Origin: Burkholderia sp. 8Y
GTDB lineage: Bacteria; Pseudomonadota; Gammaproteobacteria; Burkholderiales; Burkholderiaceae
NCBI RefSeq assembly: GCF_902506145.1
Contig: NZ_LR733519.1
Span: 2,209,213-2,273,212 of the forward strand
Length of the DNA stretch: 64,000 nucleotides
Reading direction: 5' to 3'
Shown here piece after piece: positions 1 to 10,096 of the stretch (its first letter is position 1; every line of letters starts with the position of its first letter). The notes under the pieces were generated by a model. It was not told where the DNA came from, ran no database searches, and worked only from the letters and a program-made list of their open reading frames with translations. Both the position numbers and the translations under genes were made by a program.

Positions 1-986
<986 letters not shown>

Positions 987-1071
987 TTCGCGGCTCCTTT
1001 TCCTGTGTCCGGATGCCGCCGATCTTGCCCGCGTGAGTGCGGTGCGTCGATTACGTGCGAGGTAAAGCAAG

Positions 1072-2088
1072 TCAGCCGTTGCGGAACAGGAAGCTGTAAG
1101 CGTTCAGCGCGGGCGCGCCGCCGAGATGCGCATACAGCACCTTCGACCCTTCGGGGAACTCGCCGTTGCGTACCATCTGGATCATGCCGTCCATCGACTT
1201 GCCTTCGTAGACGGGATCAGTTAGCACGCCTTCGAGCCGCGCGCACAGGCGGATCGCGTCGAGCGTGCCCTCGTTCGGCAGGCCGTATTCGGGGCCGCCG
1301 AAGCGCGTGTCGAGAATCACGTCGTCGCGCGTGATGTCCTGACCGAGATCGACAAGCTCCGCCGTGTGCTTCGCGATGCGCGTGATCTGCTCGTGCGTCT
1401 GCTGCGGCTTCGCGGATGCGTCGATGCCGATCACGCGCCGCGCCCGGCCATCCGCCGCGAAGCCGACGACCATGCCCGCCTGCGTGCTGCCCGTCACCGA
1501 GCACACCACGATGTAATCGAACTTGAAGCCGAGTTCGGCTTCCTGCTGCCTGACTTCCTCCGCGAAGCCGACGAAACCCAGCCCGCCCAGCGGATGCTCC
1601 GAGCAGCCCGCCGGAATCGCGAACGGCTTGCCGCCCGCCGCGCGCACGCTGTCCATCGCGTCCTGCCAGCTTTTGCGAATGCCGATATCGAAGCCATCGG
1701 CAACGAGGCGCACGTCCGCGCCCATCATGCGCGACAACTGGATATTGCCGACGCGGTCGTACACGGCATCCGAGTAGTTGACCCAGTTTTCCTGCACGAG
1801 CACGCACTTCATGCCGAGATGCGCGGCGACGGCGGCGACCTGTCGCGTCTGGTTCGACTGAATGCCGCCGATGGAGACGAGCGTGTCGCAGCCCTGCTCC
1901 AGCGCCTGAGGAAGCAGATATTCGAGCTTGCGCGTCTTGTTGCCGCCGAACGCGAGACCGCTATTGCAGTCCTCGCGCTTCGCATACAACTCAACCTTGC
2001 CGCCGAGATGCGCGCTCAGGCGCTTGAGCGGCTGAATGGGCGTCGGGCCGAAAGTGAGTTTATAGCGGGGAAAACGTTGCAGGTTCAT
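1072..2088 (-). CDS. acdS: 1-aminocyclopropane-1-carboxylate (ACC) deaminase
   Basis: A PLP enzyme that cleaves ACC, the ethylene precursor of plants, to ammonia and 2-oxobutyrate. Typical of plant-associated bacteria, where it lowers plant ethylene. The 338 residues equal the usual family length. The PLP lysine is K51 in GGNKTRK. The two residues that separate true ACC deaminases from D-cysteine desulfhydrases are both present by my count: E295 (in DPVYEGKSM) and L322 (in YAHLGG). The start at 2088 is preferred over the ATG at 2097 because the AAGGA site is correctly spaced for it and homologues begin MNLQRFPRY. It is divergent from the Lrp-type gene at 2265, an arrangement typical of acdR-acdS. 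Confidence 0.96.
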   Translation of the reverse strand: MNLQRFPRYKLTFGPTPIQPLKRLSAHLGGKVELYAKREDCNSGLAFGGNKTRKLEYLLPQALEQGCDTLVSIGGIQSNQTRQVAAVAAHLGMKCVLVQENWVNYSDAVYDRVGNIQLSRMMGADVRLVADGFDIGIRKSWQDAMDSVRAAGGKPFAIPAGCSEHPLGGLGFVGFAEEVRQQEAELGFKFDYIVVCSVTGSTQAGMVVGFAADGRARRVIGIDASAKPQQTHEQITRIAKHTAELVDLGQDITRDDVILDTRFGGPEYGLPNEGTLDAIRLCARLEGVLTDPVYEGKSMDGMIQMVRNGEFPEGSKVLYAHLGGAPALNAYSFLFRNG

Positions 2089-2145
2089 GATCGGCATCCT
2101 TGTCGAGTGAGGTCGGGCTGCCGCGCGTGATCCGCGAGGCCTGAT

Positions 2146-2165
2146 GCAAATCGTAGTTAATTTGC
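2146..2165. promoter_or_regulatory. Inverted repeat in the acdS/acdR intergenic region, candidate Lrp-type operator
   Basis: GCAAAT, eight bases, then ATTTGC forms a perfect inverted repeat between the divergent acdS and Lrp-family genes. A further ATTTGC copy lies about 30 bp to the right, near 2194-2200. AT-rich half sites of this kind are what Lrp-family regulators usually bind. That AcdR binds here is inference. Confidence 0.5.
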
Positions 2166-2264
2166 GGGATGCCGGTGTTGCGAAGAAATTCGTATTTGCC
2201 TAACGTATTGGCAGCGCGGCGTGGTTCACCGCACGATCATTTCGTCAGGAGGGCATTTGAAGCA

Positions 2265-2765
2265 ATGAAGAAAACCACGACGCGGCGAGAGCCGCTAGGA
2301 TCGGGCGTCGAGATCGATCGCGTCGATCGCGCGATTCTTCGTCAGCTTCAGCGCGATGCCTCCATCTCCAATGTCGCGCTCGCCGCCAAGGTTCACCTGA
2401 GTCCGCCCGCGTGCCTGCGGCGCGTCGAGCGGCTGCGCGAAGCCGGGCTGATTCGCGGGACCGTCGCGCTTTTGAACCCGAAGGCGCTGGATGCCGGGAT
2501 GCTCGTGCTGATCGGCGTGGTGCTCGACCGCTCGACGCCAGAGTCGTTCACGGACTTCGAAAAGGCCGCGCAGAAGGTGCCGGGCTGCATGGAATGCCAC
2601 GTCGTCACGGGCGACTTCGATTTCTTCATGCTGATCCGCACGCGCGACAGCGACAGCTTCAACCGGCTGCATGCGGAAAAGCTGCTCTATCTGCCGGGCG
2701 TTCGGCAGATTCGGACGTTCGTCGTGTTGCGCGAAATTCTTTCGACGACCGCGTTTCCGGTGTGA
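2265..2765 (+). CDS. acdR: Lrp/AsnC family regulator, probable activator of acdS
   Basis: A 166-residue transcription factor. The N-terminal winged helix-turn-helix (DRAILRQLQRDASISNVALA, then HLSPPACLRRVERL) is followed by an Lrp ligand-sensing RAM domain (VTGDFDFFMLIRTRD). AcdR proteins control acdS in response to ACC, and the head-to-head placement with acdS supports that role. The start at 2265 follows an AGGAGGG ribosome-binding site; an upstream in-frame start at 2169 lacks one and would overlap the putative operator side of the promoter. The name rests on context, as the protein resembles many Lrp-type regulators. Confidence 0.85.
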   Translation: MKKTTTRREPLGSGVEIDRVDRAILRQLQRDASISNVALAAKVHLSPPACLRRVERLREAGLIRGTVALLNPKALDAGMLVLIGVVLDRSTPESFTDFEKAAQKVPGCMECHVVTGDFDFFMLIRTRDSDSFNRLHAEKLLYLPGVRQIRTFVVLREILSTTAFPV

Positions 2766-2789
2766 CGCGAAATAGCAAGACGGTCGCGT

Positions 2790-3236
2790 CTAGAAAACGG
2801 CGATCAGAATCACGCCCGCGACGGCGAGCCCCGCGCCGAGCAGCCGCAATGCGCTGGCCTCGCGCACTTCGAAGCCCATCAGCCCGAAGTGATCGAGCGC
2901 GATGGACGTCACGACCGCCGAGATGACGACGATCGTCGTGAAGGTGGCTGAACCGAGCTTTCGCGTGATGAGCAGCGAGCACATCAGAAAGAGCGCATTG
3001 CAGATGCCGCCGATGTACGCCCACCACGGCACGCTGCCGAGCCGCGAAAGCGCGGGCCGCACGCCGAAGCCGAAGAACGGCACGCACACGGCAAGACATG
3101 CCGCGCCGATCAGATAGACGATCAACGCCGACACGATAGGCTCGTGCGTGCCCTTGAGCAGCGCCGAGTTGCTCCCCGATTGCAGCGGGTTCGAGATGCC
3201 CGCGAGGACCGCAAAGACCGCGAGTAGCCATTGCAT
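2790..3236 (-). CDS. DMT-superfamily inner-membrane transporter of the YdcZ (DUF606) type
   Basis: A 148-residue, highly hydrophobic protein with about five predicted membrane helices (starting at MQWLLAVFAVLAGISNPLQS). The GISNPLQSGSNSALLKG opening and the PWWAYIGGICNALF segment are typical of DUF606/YdcZ half-size transporters. The substrate is unknown. It sits 10 bp downstream of the Gfo/Idh oxidoreductase on the same strand, so the two are probably co-transcribed. Confidence 0.82.
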   Translation of the reverse strand: MQWLLAVFAVLAGISNPLQSGSNSALLKGTHEPIVSALIVYLIGAACLAVCVPFFGFGVRPALSRLGSVPWWAYIGGICNALFLMCSLLITRKLGSATFTTIVVISAVVTSIALDHFGLMGFEVREASALRLLGAGLAVAGVILIAVF

Positions 3237-3245
3237 GATGTCGCC

Positions 3246-4427
3246 TCAAACGGAGAGCCGGGCGTCGCGGAAGGCGTCGCGCCCGGCGACAGCGGGAAGC
3301 TCGACCGGGCGATTTTCCGCCGCCGAGCGATAGATCGCTTCCATGATCCGCTGATCCTGCAAGCCCTCTTCGCCGGGCGTCGCGGGCGTTCTGCCGGTCA
3401 GAATGCACTCGGCCATGTGATCGATTTCGGCGGCGAACTGGTTCGCGTCTTCGAGAATGCGCTCCTCGCGCACCTCGACGTCCTCGCGTTCCGGCGAGCG
3501 ATGCTGCACCGACAGGCGCAGTCCCTTGTACGCGAACGCGGGATCGAGCACCACCGTGCCGCGCTGACAATGAAGGCGTGCGATGCGCGATTCGTGCGCG
3601 TCATAGGCCGCCGAACAGCGCGCGACGACGCCCGACGGAAAGCGCATTTGCCACGACACGTTCTCCTCGACTTGCGCAAAGCGCGCGTCGCCGGGCGTGC
3701 TCCAGACCCAAGCCGACACTTCGACCGGCTCTTCGCCCGTCACGAAACGCGCGAAGTTCAGACAGTAGAGCCCGATGTCCGGCAACGATCCGCCGCCCGC
3801 GAGACGCTTGTCGTGCCGCCATTGATTCGCCTCGCCCTGCACCTGGCCGTTATGCGCCTCGATAATCTTCAGTTCTCCGAACGTTTTGCTTCGCACAAGC
3901 CGCGCGGCTTCACGGTTATGCGGCTCGTATTGCAAGCGGTACGCGACCATGAGCATCACGCCCGCGTCCGCGCATGCGCGAATCATCTCTTCCGCTTCCG
4001 CCGATGTATTGCTCAACGGCTTCTCGCACAGCACATGCTTGCCGATGCCCGCCGCCGCGATCACCTGTTCGCGATGCAGGCCGTTGGGCGTCACGATATA
4101 GACCGCCTGCACGTCGTCATTCGCGGCGAGACGCGGCCATTCGTCGTAGCCGTAGACCGCGTCCACGGGCGCGCCGTATTGCAGCGCCACGCGCTCGCCC
4201 TTCGCCTTGTCGCTGGTCATCACGGCGGCCAGCCGCGCGAGTTTCGTCGATGCCAGCGCGGGCAAGATCGAATCGAGGCTCAGACGGCCGAGGCCGACGA
4301 TGGCGAAGCCCACCTTGCGATCAGGCGCAAGCGGCGGTGGCTCGACGGGCGAGCGCCGTTCGGACGCGCCGACAAAGGGCGGGCGTGTCTCGGGTTTGTC
4401 CTGCCCGGTCGATGGCGAGTCTGACAT
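3246..4427 (-). CDS. Gfo/Idh/MocA family NAD(P)-dependent oxidoreductase
   Basis: A 393-residue oxidoreductase of the glucose-fructose oxidoreductase family. The Rossmann motif VGFAIVGLGRLSLDSILPAL is near residue 40 and the family signature CEKPLSNTSAEA (catalytic lysine in EKP) near residue 135. The C-terminal alpha/beta domain follows. These enzymes oxidise or reduce sugars, inositols or their derivatives; the substrate cannot be read from sequence. The start at 4427 has an ACGGAG site; a 7-residue longer form from 4448 is possible. It lies between a LysR gene and a small transporter on the same strand. Confidence 0.88.
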   Translation of the reverse strand: MSDSPSTGQDKPETRPPFVGASERRSPVEPPPLAPDRKVGFAIVGLGRLSLDSILPALASTKLARLAAVMTSDKAKGERVALQYGAPVDAVYGYDEWPRLAANDDVQAVYIVTPNGLHREQVIAAAGIGKHVLCEKPLSNTSAEAEEMIRACADAGVMLMVAYRLQYEPHNREAARLVRSKTFGELKIIEAHNGQVQGEANQWRHDKRLAGGGSLPDIGLYCLNFARFVTGEEPVEVSAWVWSTPGDARFAQVEENVSWQMRFPSGVVARCSAAYDAHESRIARLHCQRGTVVLDPAFAYKGLRLSVQHRSPEREDVEVREERILEDANQFAAEIDHMAECILTGRTPATPGEEGLQDQRIMEAIYRSAAENRPVELPAVAGRDAFRDARLSV

Positions 4428-4466
4428 GATGCGCTCCGTAAGTTGCAATGCCTGATGGCGTCGGCA

Positions 4467-5393
4467 TCACCTGGAGCAACGGCTATTCCTGTCGATGATC
4501 GCCGGGTCTTCAATCGCCCGCTTCAGCAGATCGACGAAGGCCACGACTGGCTGCGGCAGCGTGCGTCCTGCCATCGTCTGAATCTGCAGCGTGCGTTGAT
4601 GTAGTTCGGGATTCGAAATGGGCACGGCTGCGAAGCCGTCCGCACCGAGACGGCTGCGCACCGTGAGATAGCCGGTCAGCGTGATGGCGTCCGTGAGCCG
4701 CACGAAGCTTTGCAGCGCCATGTGGTAATTGCCGACGAAGACCGGCTCGAACACGAGTCCTTCGAGGCTGCACGCGATGTCGAAGAGTTGTCGAAGCGTC
4801 ACGCCCTGGCTGTGCATCGCAAGCGGCCACGCGAGCAGGTCCGACAGCGACACCGTTTCGCGCGAGGCGAGCGGATGGCCGCGCCGCATGAGCGCGTAGA
4901 CCGGCGCGCGCTGCGCGTAATGCACGTGGACGTCCTGCTCGGGCGCCATGCTGAAGCACACGGCGATATCGTGCGTGCCGTCGCGCACGCGCTGCGTCGC
5001 GATGGACGGCGCGGATACGTCGAGCTGAAAGTGCGCCCGCGGATGCGTCTTCAGGAAATGCACGAACGCTTGGGGCAGAAAGTCGGGCGCCACGCCTTCG
5101 GATGCCGCGATGCGAATGGTCGCGCGGCCGCTCGCGCTTAAGCCCCGAATCTCGTCGATGACGCGCTCGTCCTCCAGCTGACTGCGGCGCGCATGATTGG
5201 CGAGCAGCCGGCCGGCTTCGGTCAGCACCATGCCGCGCGGGCGGCGCTCGAAAAGCGGCGTGCCCATCTGCTCCTCGATCTTCGCGATCTGCCGGCTGAG
5301 CGCGGACACCGCCACGAAGAGGCGCTCCGACGCCTTGCTGAGCGAACCGCTGCGCGCGACTTCGAGGAAATAGCGTAAAGCCGTCTGATCCAT
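4467..5393 (-). CDS. LysR-family transcriptional regulator
   Basis: 308 residues, with the LysR N-terminal helix-turn-helix (ALRYFLEVARSGSLSKASER, then LFVAVSALSRQIAKIE) and a substrate-binding effector domain from about residue 90. It is divergent from the peptidase/transporter/hydrolase operon at 5547, and an inverted repeat lies between them. The natural inference is that it controls that operon and its own expression. The inducer is unknown. Confidence 0.9.
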   Translation of the reverse strand: MDQTALRYFLEVARSGSLSKASERLFVAVSALSRQIAKIEEQMGTPLFERRPRGMVLTEAGRLLANHARRSQLEDERVIDEIRGLSASGRATIRIAASEGVAPDFLPQAFVHFLKTHPRAHFQLDVSAPSIATQRVRDGTHDIAVCFSMAPEQDVHVHYAQRAPVYALMRRGHPLASRETVSLSDLLAWPLAMHSQGVTLRQLFDIACSLEGLVFEPVFVGNYHMALQSFVRLTDAITLTGYLTVRSRLGADGFAAVPISNPELHQRTLQIQTMAGRTLPQPVVAFVDLLKRAIEDPAIIDRNSRCSR

Positions 5394-5425
5394 GCGCCGT
5401 CCTTTGTCGCGTTCGACGAATCGCG

Positions 5426-5444
5426 CTTTGCCGAAACGGCAAAG
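5426..5444. promoter_or_regulatory. Perfect inverted repeat between divergent LysR and peptidase genes, candidate LysR operator
   Basis: CTTTGCCG-AAA-CGGCAAAG is an 8-bp perfect inverted repeat with a 3-bp centre, 33 bp upstream of the LysR start. LysR proteins usually bind dyads in such divergent intergenic regions. It is the most symmetric element I see in this gap. Confidence 0.5.
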
Positions 5445-5546
5445 GTTCCTGTGAAATATTGTAATTGTCCAGAAATATCGGCCACGTCAGCATGATTTGT
5501 CGGCGGCTTCGGCTGCCCTTTCAGATTCGATTCGACGGAGACCGAC

Positions 5547-6992
5547 GTGACCCGCGACAACGCCATTCAGATTGCCGAACGCTACTTCGCGTCCGGCGCT
5601 TTCCTCGACGACTTGCAGCGGCGCGTCGCGTATCGCACCGAGAGTCAGGAAGCAGACAGCGCCGCGCGGCTCGTCGCCTATCTCACCGAGGAACTGACGC
5701 CGACGCTCACTGCCTGGGGCTTTCGCTGCCGCGTGGTCGAGAATCCGGCGGCGGGCGCGGGGCCGTTTCTGGTCGCGCATCGGCACGAAGGCGACGATCT
5801 GCCGACCGTGCTGAGCTACGGCCACGGCGACGTGGTGCGCGGCTACGACGCGCAGTGGCGCGATGGCTTGTCGCCGTGGCGCGTGACCGTGGACGGCGAC
5901 CGCTGGTACGGACGCGGCACCGCCGACAACAAAGGGCAGCACAGCATCAACCTCGCCGCGCTCAAAGCGGTGCTCGACGCGCGCGACGGGAAGCTCGGCT
6001 TCAATTTGAAGCTGCTTTTCGAAACCGGCGAGGAAGTCGGCTCGCCGGGACTTTCTACGATTTGCGAGCAGTTGCGCGACCAACTCGCCGCCGACGTGCT
6101 GATCGCCTCCGACGGACCGCGCCTCGCCGCCGACCGCCCGACGATGTTCCTCGGCTCGCGCGGCGTCATCAATTTCCGGCTCGACGTTAAGCTGCGCGAC
6201 GGCGCGCATCACTCTGGCAACTGGGGCGGGCTGCTGCGCAATCCGGGCATCGTGCTCGCAAACGCGATTGCCACGATGGTCGATGCGAACGGCAAGATCT
6301 TGATCGAAGGTTTGCGTCCGCCGCCGATTCCCGATTCGGTGATTCGTGCGCTCGCGGATATCACCGTCGGCGGCAATCCGGGCGAACCGGAAGTCGATGT
6401 GGACTACGGCGAACCGGGTCTGACGCCCGCCGAGCGCGTTTTCGGCTGGAACAACATCGAAGTGCTCGCTTTTCGCGCGGGCAATCCGGACAAGCCGGTG
6501 AACGCCATTCCCGCGACCGCATTCGCGCATATGCAGATCCGCTTTGTCGTCGGCACCGACTGGCGCAATTTGCAGCAGATCGTGCGCGATCATCTCGATG
6601 CCCACGGCTTCCCGATGGTCGATGTCGAAGTCGAGCGCGGCATGCCGGCCACGCGCGTCGATCCGGACAATGCGTGGGTCAAGTGGGCGCTGCGCTCGCT
6701 CACGCAAACCACGGGCACGCAGCCCGTGCTGCTGCCAAATCTGGGCGGGACGCTGCCGAACGACGTCTTCGCGGATGTGCTCGGCATGCCGACGCTGTGG
6801 GTGCCGCATTCCTATCCCGGCTGCTCGCAGCATGCGCCGGACGAGCATTTGCTCGGCTCCGTCGCGAGCGAAGGTCTGCGCATCATGGCGGGCCTCTTCT
6901 GGGATCTCGGCACGCGCAAAGGCGATGCCGCCGACAGCAACCCTGCGCACCATCTGCCGCGCAAGACGACCGGAGGGCATCGCCATGAGTGA
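5547..6992 (+). CDS. M20 family metallopeptidase (dipeptidase/deacylase type)
   Basis: A 481-residue zinc hydrolase starting at a GTG. M20 signatures are visible: the first metal histidine in LSYGHGDVV, the bridging aspartate in GRGTADNKGQ, the catalytic glutamate pair in LFETGEEVGSPG, and a late histidine in VPHSYPG. Family members cleave dipeptides or N-acyl/carbamoyl amino acids. The substrate is unknown. It overlaps the transporter gene that follows by 8 bp, so the pair is translationally coupled. Import plus hydrolysis of a peptide-like compound is a reasonable reading. Confidence 0.88.
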   Translation: MTRDNAIQIAERYFASGAFLDDLQRRVAYRTESQEADSAARLVAYLTEELTPTLTAWGFRCRVVENPAAGAGPFLVAHRHEGDDLPTVLSYGHGDVVRGYDAQWRDGLSPWRVTVDGDRWYGRGTADNKGQHSINLAALKAVLDARDGKLGFNLKLLFETGEEVGSPGLSTICEQLRDQLAADVLIASDGPRLAADRPTMFLGSRGVINFRLDVKLRDGAHHSGNWGGLLRNPGIVLANAIATMVDANGKILIEGLRPPPIPDSVIRALADITVGGNPGEPEVDVDYGEPGLTPAERVFGWNNIEVLAFRAGNPDKPVNAIPATAFAHMQIRFVVGTDWRNLQQIVRDHLDAHGFPMVDVEVERGMPATRVDPDNAWVKWALRSLTQTTGTQPVLLPNLGGTLPNDVFADVLGMPTLWVPHSYPGCSQHAPDEHLLGSVASEGLRIMAGLFWDLGTRKGDAADSNPAHHLPRKTTGGHRHE

Positions 6993-8274
6993 TTCCGCCA
7001 CGATTTCGACGACGCGCGAGGCGCACGGCAACAAGCGCGGCGTCGCGCGCTTGATCGTCGCGACGTCCATCGGCAATGCGCTTGAGTTCTACGATCTCGT
7101 CGTCTACGGCTATTTCGCCGGCACGTTGTCGAAGCTCTTCTTCCCGACCCACGATCACACCGTATCGCTGCTGCTCACGCTCGGCACGTTCGCGCTCTCG
7201 TATCTTGCGCGGCCGGTCGGCGCGCTCGTGCTCGGCTCGTACAGCGACCGCCACGGGCGCAAGGCATCGCTCACGCTCTCCATCGCGATGATGACGCTCG
7301 GCACCGCGATCGTCGCGCTGATGCCGACTTACGCGACGATCGGGCTCGCCGCGCCAGTGCTGATCTTCGTGTCGCGGCTGCTTCAGGGCTTCTCGGCTGG
7401 CGGCGAGTTCGGCAGTTCGACCGCGTTTCTCGTCGAGCACGCGCCCGAGCGCAGCGGATTCATGTCGAGCTGGCAGTTCTCGAGTCAGGGCGCGAGCACG
7501 CTGCTCGCCTCGCTCTTCGGCGCGGTGCTGACCGCTTCTTTGACGCCCGCGCAAATCGAAGGTTGGGGCTGGCGCATTCCGTTTCTCTTCGGCGTGCTGA
7601 TCGGACCGATCGGGCTGTATATCCGGCGACGCATCGACGAAACGCCGGAGTTCGAGCACGCGGAGAAAGTGGCATCGCCCGTGCGCGAACTGCTCGCGAC
7701 GCAGAAGGAGCGCCTGCTCGTATCGATCGGATCGCTCGTGCTGACGACGACCGCCAACTACATGCTCCTCTACATGCCGACGTATGCCGCGCGGCAGTTA
7801 GGACTCGCGCCCTCCTCCGGCTTCATCGCGACCTTGACGGCCGGTTTCATCATGATGGTGCTCGTGCCGGTGGTCGGGCATCTCTCGGACAAGTACGGGC
7901 GCACGCGCATCATGCTCGTGACCGGCGTGATCTTTTTCCTGACGGTCTATCCGGCGTTCATGTTCATGAACGCGCATCCGTCGCTGCCAACCTTGCTCGC
8001 GGCCGTGATCTGGGTCGCGCTGCTCAAGGCGACGTATTTCGCGCCGATTCCCGCGCTGATGTCGGAGCTCTTCCCGACCGCGACGCGCACGACCGGCATG
8101 GCGTTCGGCTACAACATCGGCACCACGGTGTTCGGCGGCTTCACGCCGCTTGCCGTCGCGTCGCTGATTGCCGTGACGCATAGCAATCTCGCGCCGGGGC
8201 TGTATCTGATGATCGCGGCGGTCGTGAGTCTTTTCACGCTTGTCTGGGCGAGAAAGCGCCTGGACGTGCGTTGA
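6985..8274 (+). CDS. MFS transporter, metabolite:H+ symporter (MHS) type
   Basis: 429 residues with about 12 membrane helices. GNALEFYDLVVYGYFAGTLS is the helix-1 signature of the MHS subfamily, and SDRHGRKASL is the MFS loop 2-3 motif. The start at 6985 follows GGAGG and overlaps the M20 stop as ATGAGTGA. The substrate is probably an organic or amino acid handled by the neighbouring hydrolases; this is inferred from the operon only. Confidence 0.9.
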   Translation: MSDSATISTTREAHGNKRGVARLIVATSIGNALEFYDLVVYGYFAGTLSKLFFPTHDHTVSLLLTLGTFALSYLARPVGALVLGSYSDRHGRKASLTLSIAMMTLGTAIVALMPTYATIGLAAPVLIFVSRLLQGFSAGGEFGSSTAFLVEHAPERSGFMSSWQFSSQGASTLLASLFGAVLTASLTPAQIEGWGWRIPFLFGVLIGPIGLYIRRRIDETPEFEHAEKVASPVRELLATQKERLLVSIGSLVLTTTANYMLLYMPTYAARQLGLAPSSGFIATLTAGFIMMVLVPVVGHLSDKYGRTRIMLVTGVIFFLTVYPAFMFMNAHPSLPTLLAAVIWVALLKATYFAPIPALMSELFPTATRTTGMAFGYNIGTTVFGGFTPLAVASLIAVTHSNLAPGLYLMIAAVVSLFTLVWARKRLDVR

Positions 8275-8305
8275 ACGTTTCGATTCTCAGCCAGGAAGCT
8301 CTCAC

Positions 8306-9367
8306 ATGAACGAAGCATTGCAGCGTGCGATCCAGTTTTCGGTCGATCACGAATCGACCTGGGATCGGCAAGTCCACGGCAACTGGGGCGTGCACGTCAA
8401 CGATCCGCCGCCGTGGAACCGGCTGCTCGGGCCGGTGCATGATCGCGGGCCGGTGTCGGGCGCGCTCGCGGTCGACGGCCGCGTGGTCACGACGTGGGGC
8501 GAGCCGGACCGTGCGGACCTCACCTTCAGCATCGCCAAGACGTATCTCGCGCTGCTCGCGGGCGTCGCGCACGATCGCGGCCTCTTGCCCGATCCCGATG
8601 AGCCGGTGCGCGTGCGCGTGCCGGGCATCGGCTTCGACGATCCGCATAACGCGCCGATCACGTGGACGCATCTGCTCCAGCAAACGAGCGAATGGCAGGG
8701 CGAGTATTTCGGGCTTTCGGATCAGGCCGACCACTATCGCGCCGTGACGTTTGGCGAGCCGCCCAACGGCAAGAAAGGCGATTTGCGGCCGTTGCAGACG
8801 CCGGGCACGTATTGGGAGTACAACGACGTTCGCATCAATCAGCTTTCGCTCGCGCTGCTGCATCTGTTCCGCCAGCCGTTGCCGGATGTTTTCCGCGATG
8901 CTATCGCGCGTCCGCTGGGCTTGAGCGACAACTGGAACTGGGCGGGGTATGACCACGCGTGGGCCGACATCGACGGGAAGCGCATGCAGTCCGTGCCGGG
9001 CGGCACGCACTGGGGCGGCGGAATGTCGATCAGCGCGAACGATCAATTGAAGATCGCGCAGATGTTGCTCGATGACGGTGTCGGTGATGGAAAGCGCGTG
9101 TTGTCGTCGGAGTGGATCGCGCGGATGCGCGCGCCCTGCCCGCTCGCGTCGTTTTATGGCTATCTCGTCTGGCTCAATACTGGGCGCAAGATGTTTCCGT
9201 CTGTGCCGGAGACGAGTTACTTCGGTGTCGGCGCGGGGAGCTCGTTCATGTGGATCGAACCGGAGTCGCGGATTGCGTTGATCGTGCGGTGGCTGAACTC
9301 GGCGCACGCGGGGGAGTTTTTCGGGCTGATGTTCGGAGCCGTGGACGCGATGCGGGGCGGGAAGTAG
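8306..9367 (+). CDS. Serine hydrolase of the beta-lactamase/class C esterase family
   Basis: 353 residues. The catalytic SxxK motif appears as FSIAKTYLAL and a YxN motif as WEYNDVRIN, both typical of class C beta-lactamase-like esterases and D-aminopeptidases. There is no signal peptide, so it probably acts in the cytosol. The start at 8306 follows AGGAAG. It is the third gene of the M20-transporter operon, 31 bp after the transporter, and may process the same imported compound. Confidence 0.85.
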   Translation: MNEALQRAIQFSVDHESTWDRQVHGNWGVHVNDPPPWNRLLGPVHDRGPVSGALAVDGRVVTTWGEPDRADLTFSIAKTYLALLAGVAHDRGLLPDPDEPVRVRVPGIGFDDPHNAPITWTHLLQQTSEWQGEYFGLSDQADHYRAVTFGEPPNGKKGDLRPLQTPGTYWEYNDVRINQLSLALLHLFRQPLPDVFRDAIARPLGLSDNWNWAGYDHAWADIDGKRMQSVPGGTHWGGGMSISANDQLKIAQMLLDDGVGDGKRVLSSEWIARMRAPCPLASFYGYLVWLNTGRKMFPSVPETSYFGVGAGSSFMWIEPESRIALIVRWLNSAHAGEFFGLMFGAVDAMRGGK

Positions 9368-9604
9368 GTATGCGGTGTGGCGGGCGCGCGGTGTTTTTGG
9401 TGGTTCGGTCGTGCGCGTTCGCCAGCGGGTATTTTTTTGTCTTGCGGATTGTCTCGTCGGGCAACGCGCTCAATTTACCGGGATCGTTCTTCGTCGGCGA
9501 CAGCAAGACTCGACCGTTAGTTGCATCTGTATTGCGGGCTTGGCCGGATTCAGTTAACGATGACAGCGCGCAGCTCTTAAGAACGGCTTCGGTTGTTCGT
9601 TAAC

Positions 9605-10096
9605 ATGACCAAGCCAACCAATGACCGACGCATGTCTTCCACCATCCCTTTCCGCCGCCCGGCGCACGCGACGCACACGCGGCTCTCCAAAGCACAGTTG
9701 CTTCCGATCGCACGCGGCATAGCGGACGAACTCGCCCTTCGAGCGCACCTCGCACTGGAAGCATTGCGTGCCGGTTCGCCGGACATCGGACCCGCTCAGC
9801 AAATTACCGAAGTCATGCTCCTCGCCAAGTTTCTCGCAGACGCAGGACACGGCATTTTCTCTGACGACGCCCTTGTCGATGCCGATGAAACGATTGCGCG
9901 CGTGTTCGACCGAGGTCGCGAGTCGGGGTCGTGGGCCATTCATGCCGACGAGTTCGACCGCTTGGCGGCGATCGTGTCGCTGTACGATCATCAACTGAAG
10001 CGCGCCACGCTTGGGGCGCTGACTGCTGCTAGCGATCGGCTCGAACGGTTCAAGGCCGGCGAGCCGTATCAGAGTTCGCGGAGAAAGCGGGCGTGA
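9605..10096 (+). CDS. Conserved hypothetical protein, function unknown
   Basis: 163 residues, rich in Arg/Ala/Leu, beginning MTKPTNDRRMSSTIPFRRPA. The body is predicted helical (QLLPIARGIADELALRAHLA) and ends in a basic tail (SSRRKRA). No catalytic motif or membrane segment. A similar pattern (basic N-terminus, helical body, ERFKAGEPYQ near the end) occurs in hypothetical proteins of Burkholderiaceae secondary replicons, in my recollection. A TTG at 9593 is an alternative start. It precedes the gene-poor stretch beside the partition locus; a role in replicon maintenance is only a guess. Confidence 0.55.
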   Translation: MTKPTNDRRMSSTIPFRRPAHATHTRLSKAQLLPIARGIADELALRAHLALEALRAGSPDIGPAQQITEVMLLAKFLADAGHGIFSDDALVDADETIARVFDRGRESGSWAIHADEFDRLAAIVSLYDHQLKRATLGALTAASDRLERFKAGEPYQSSRRKRA

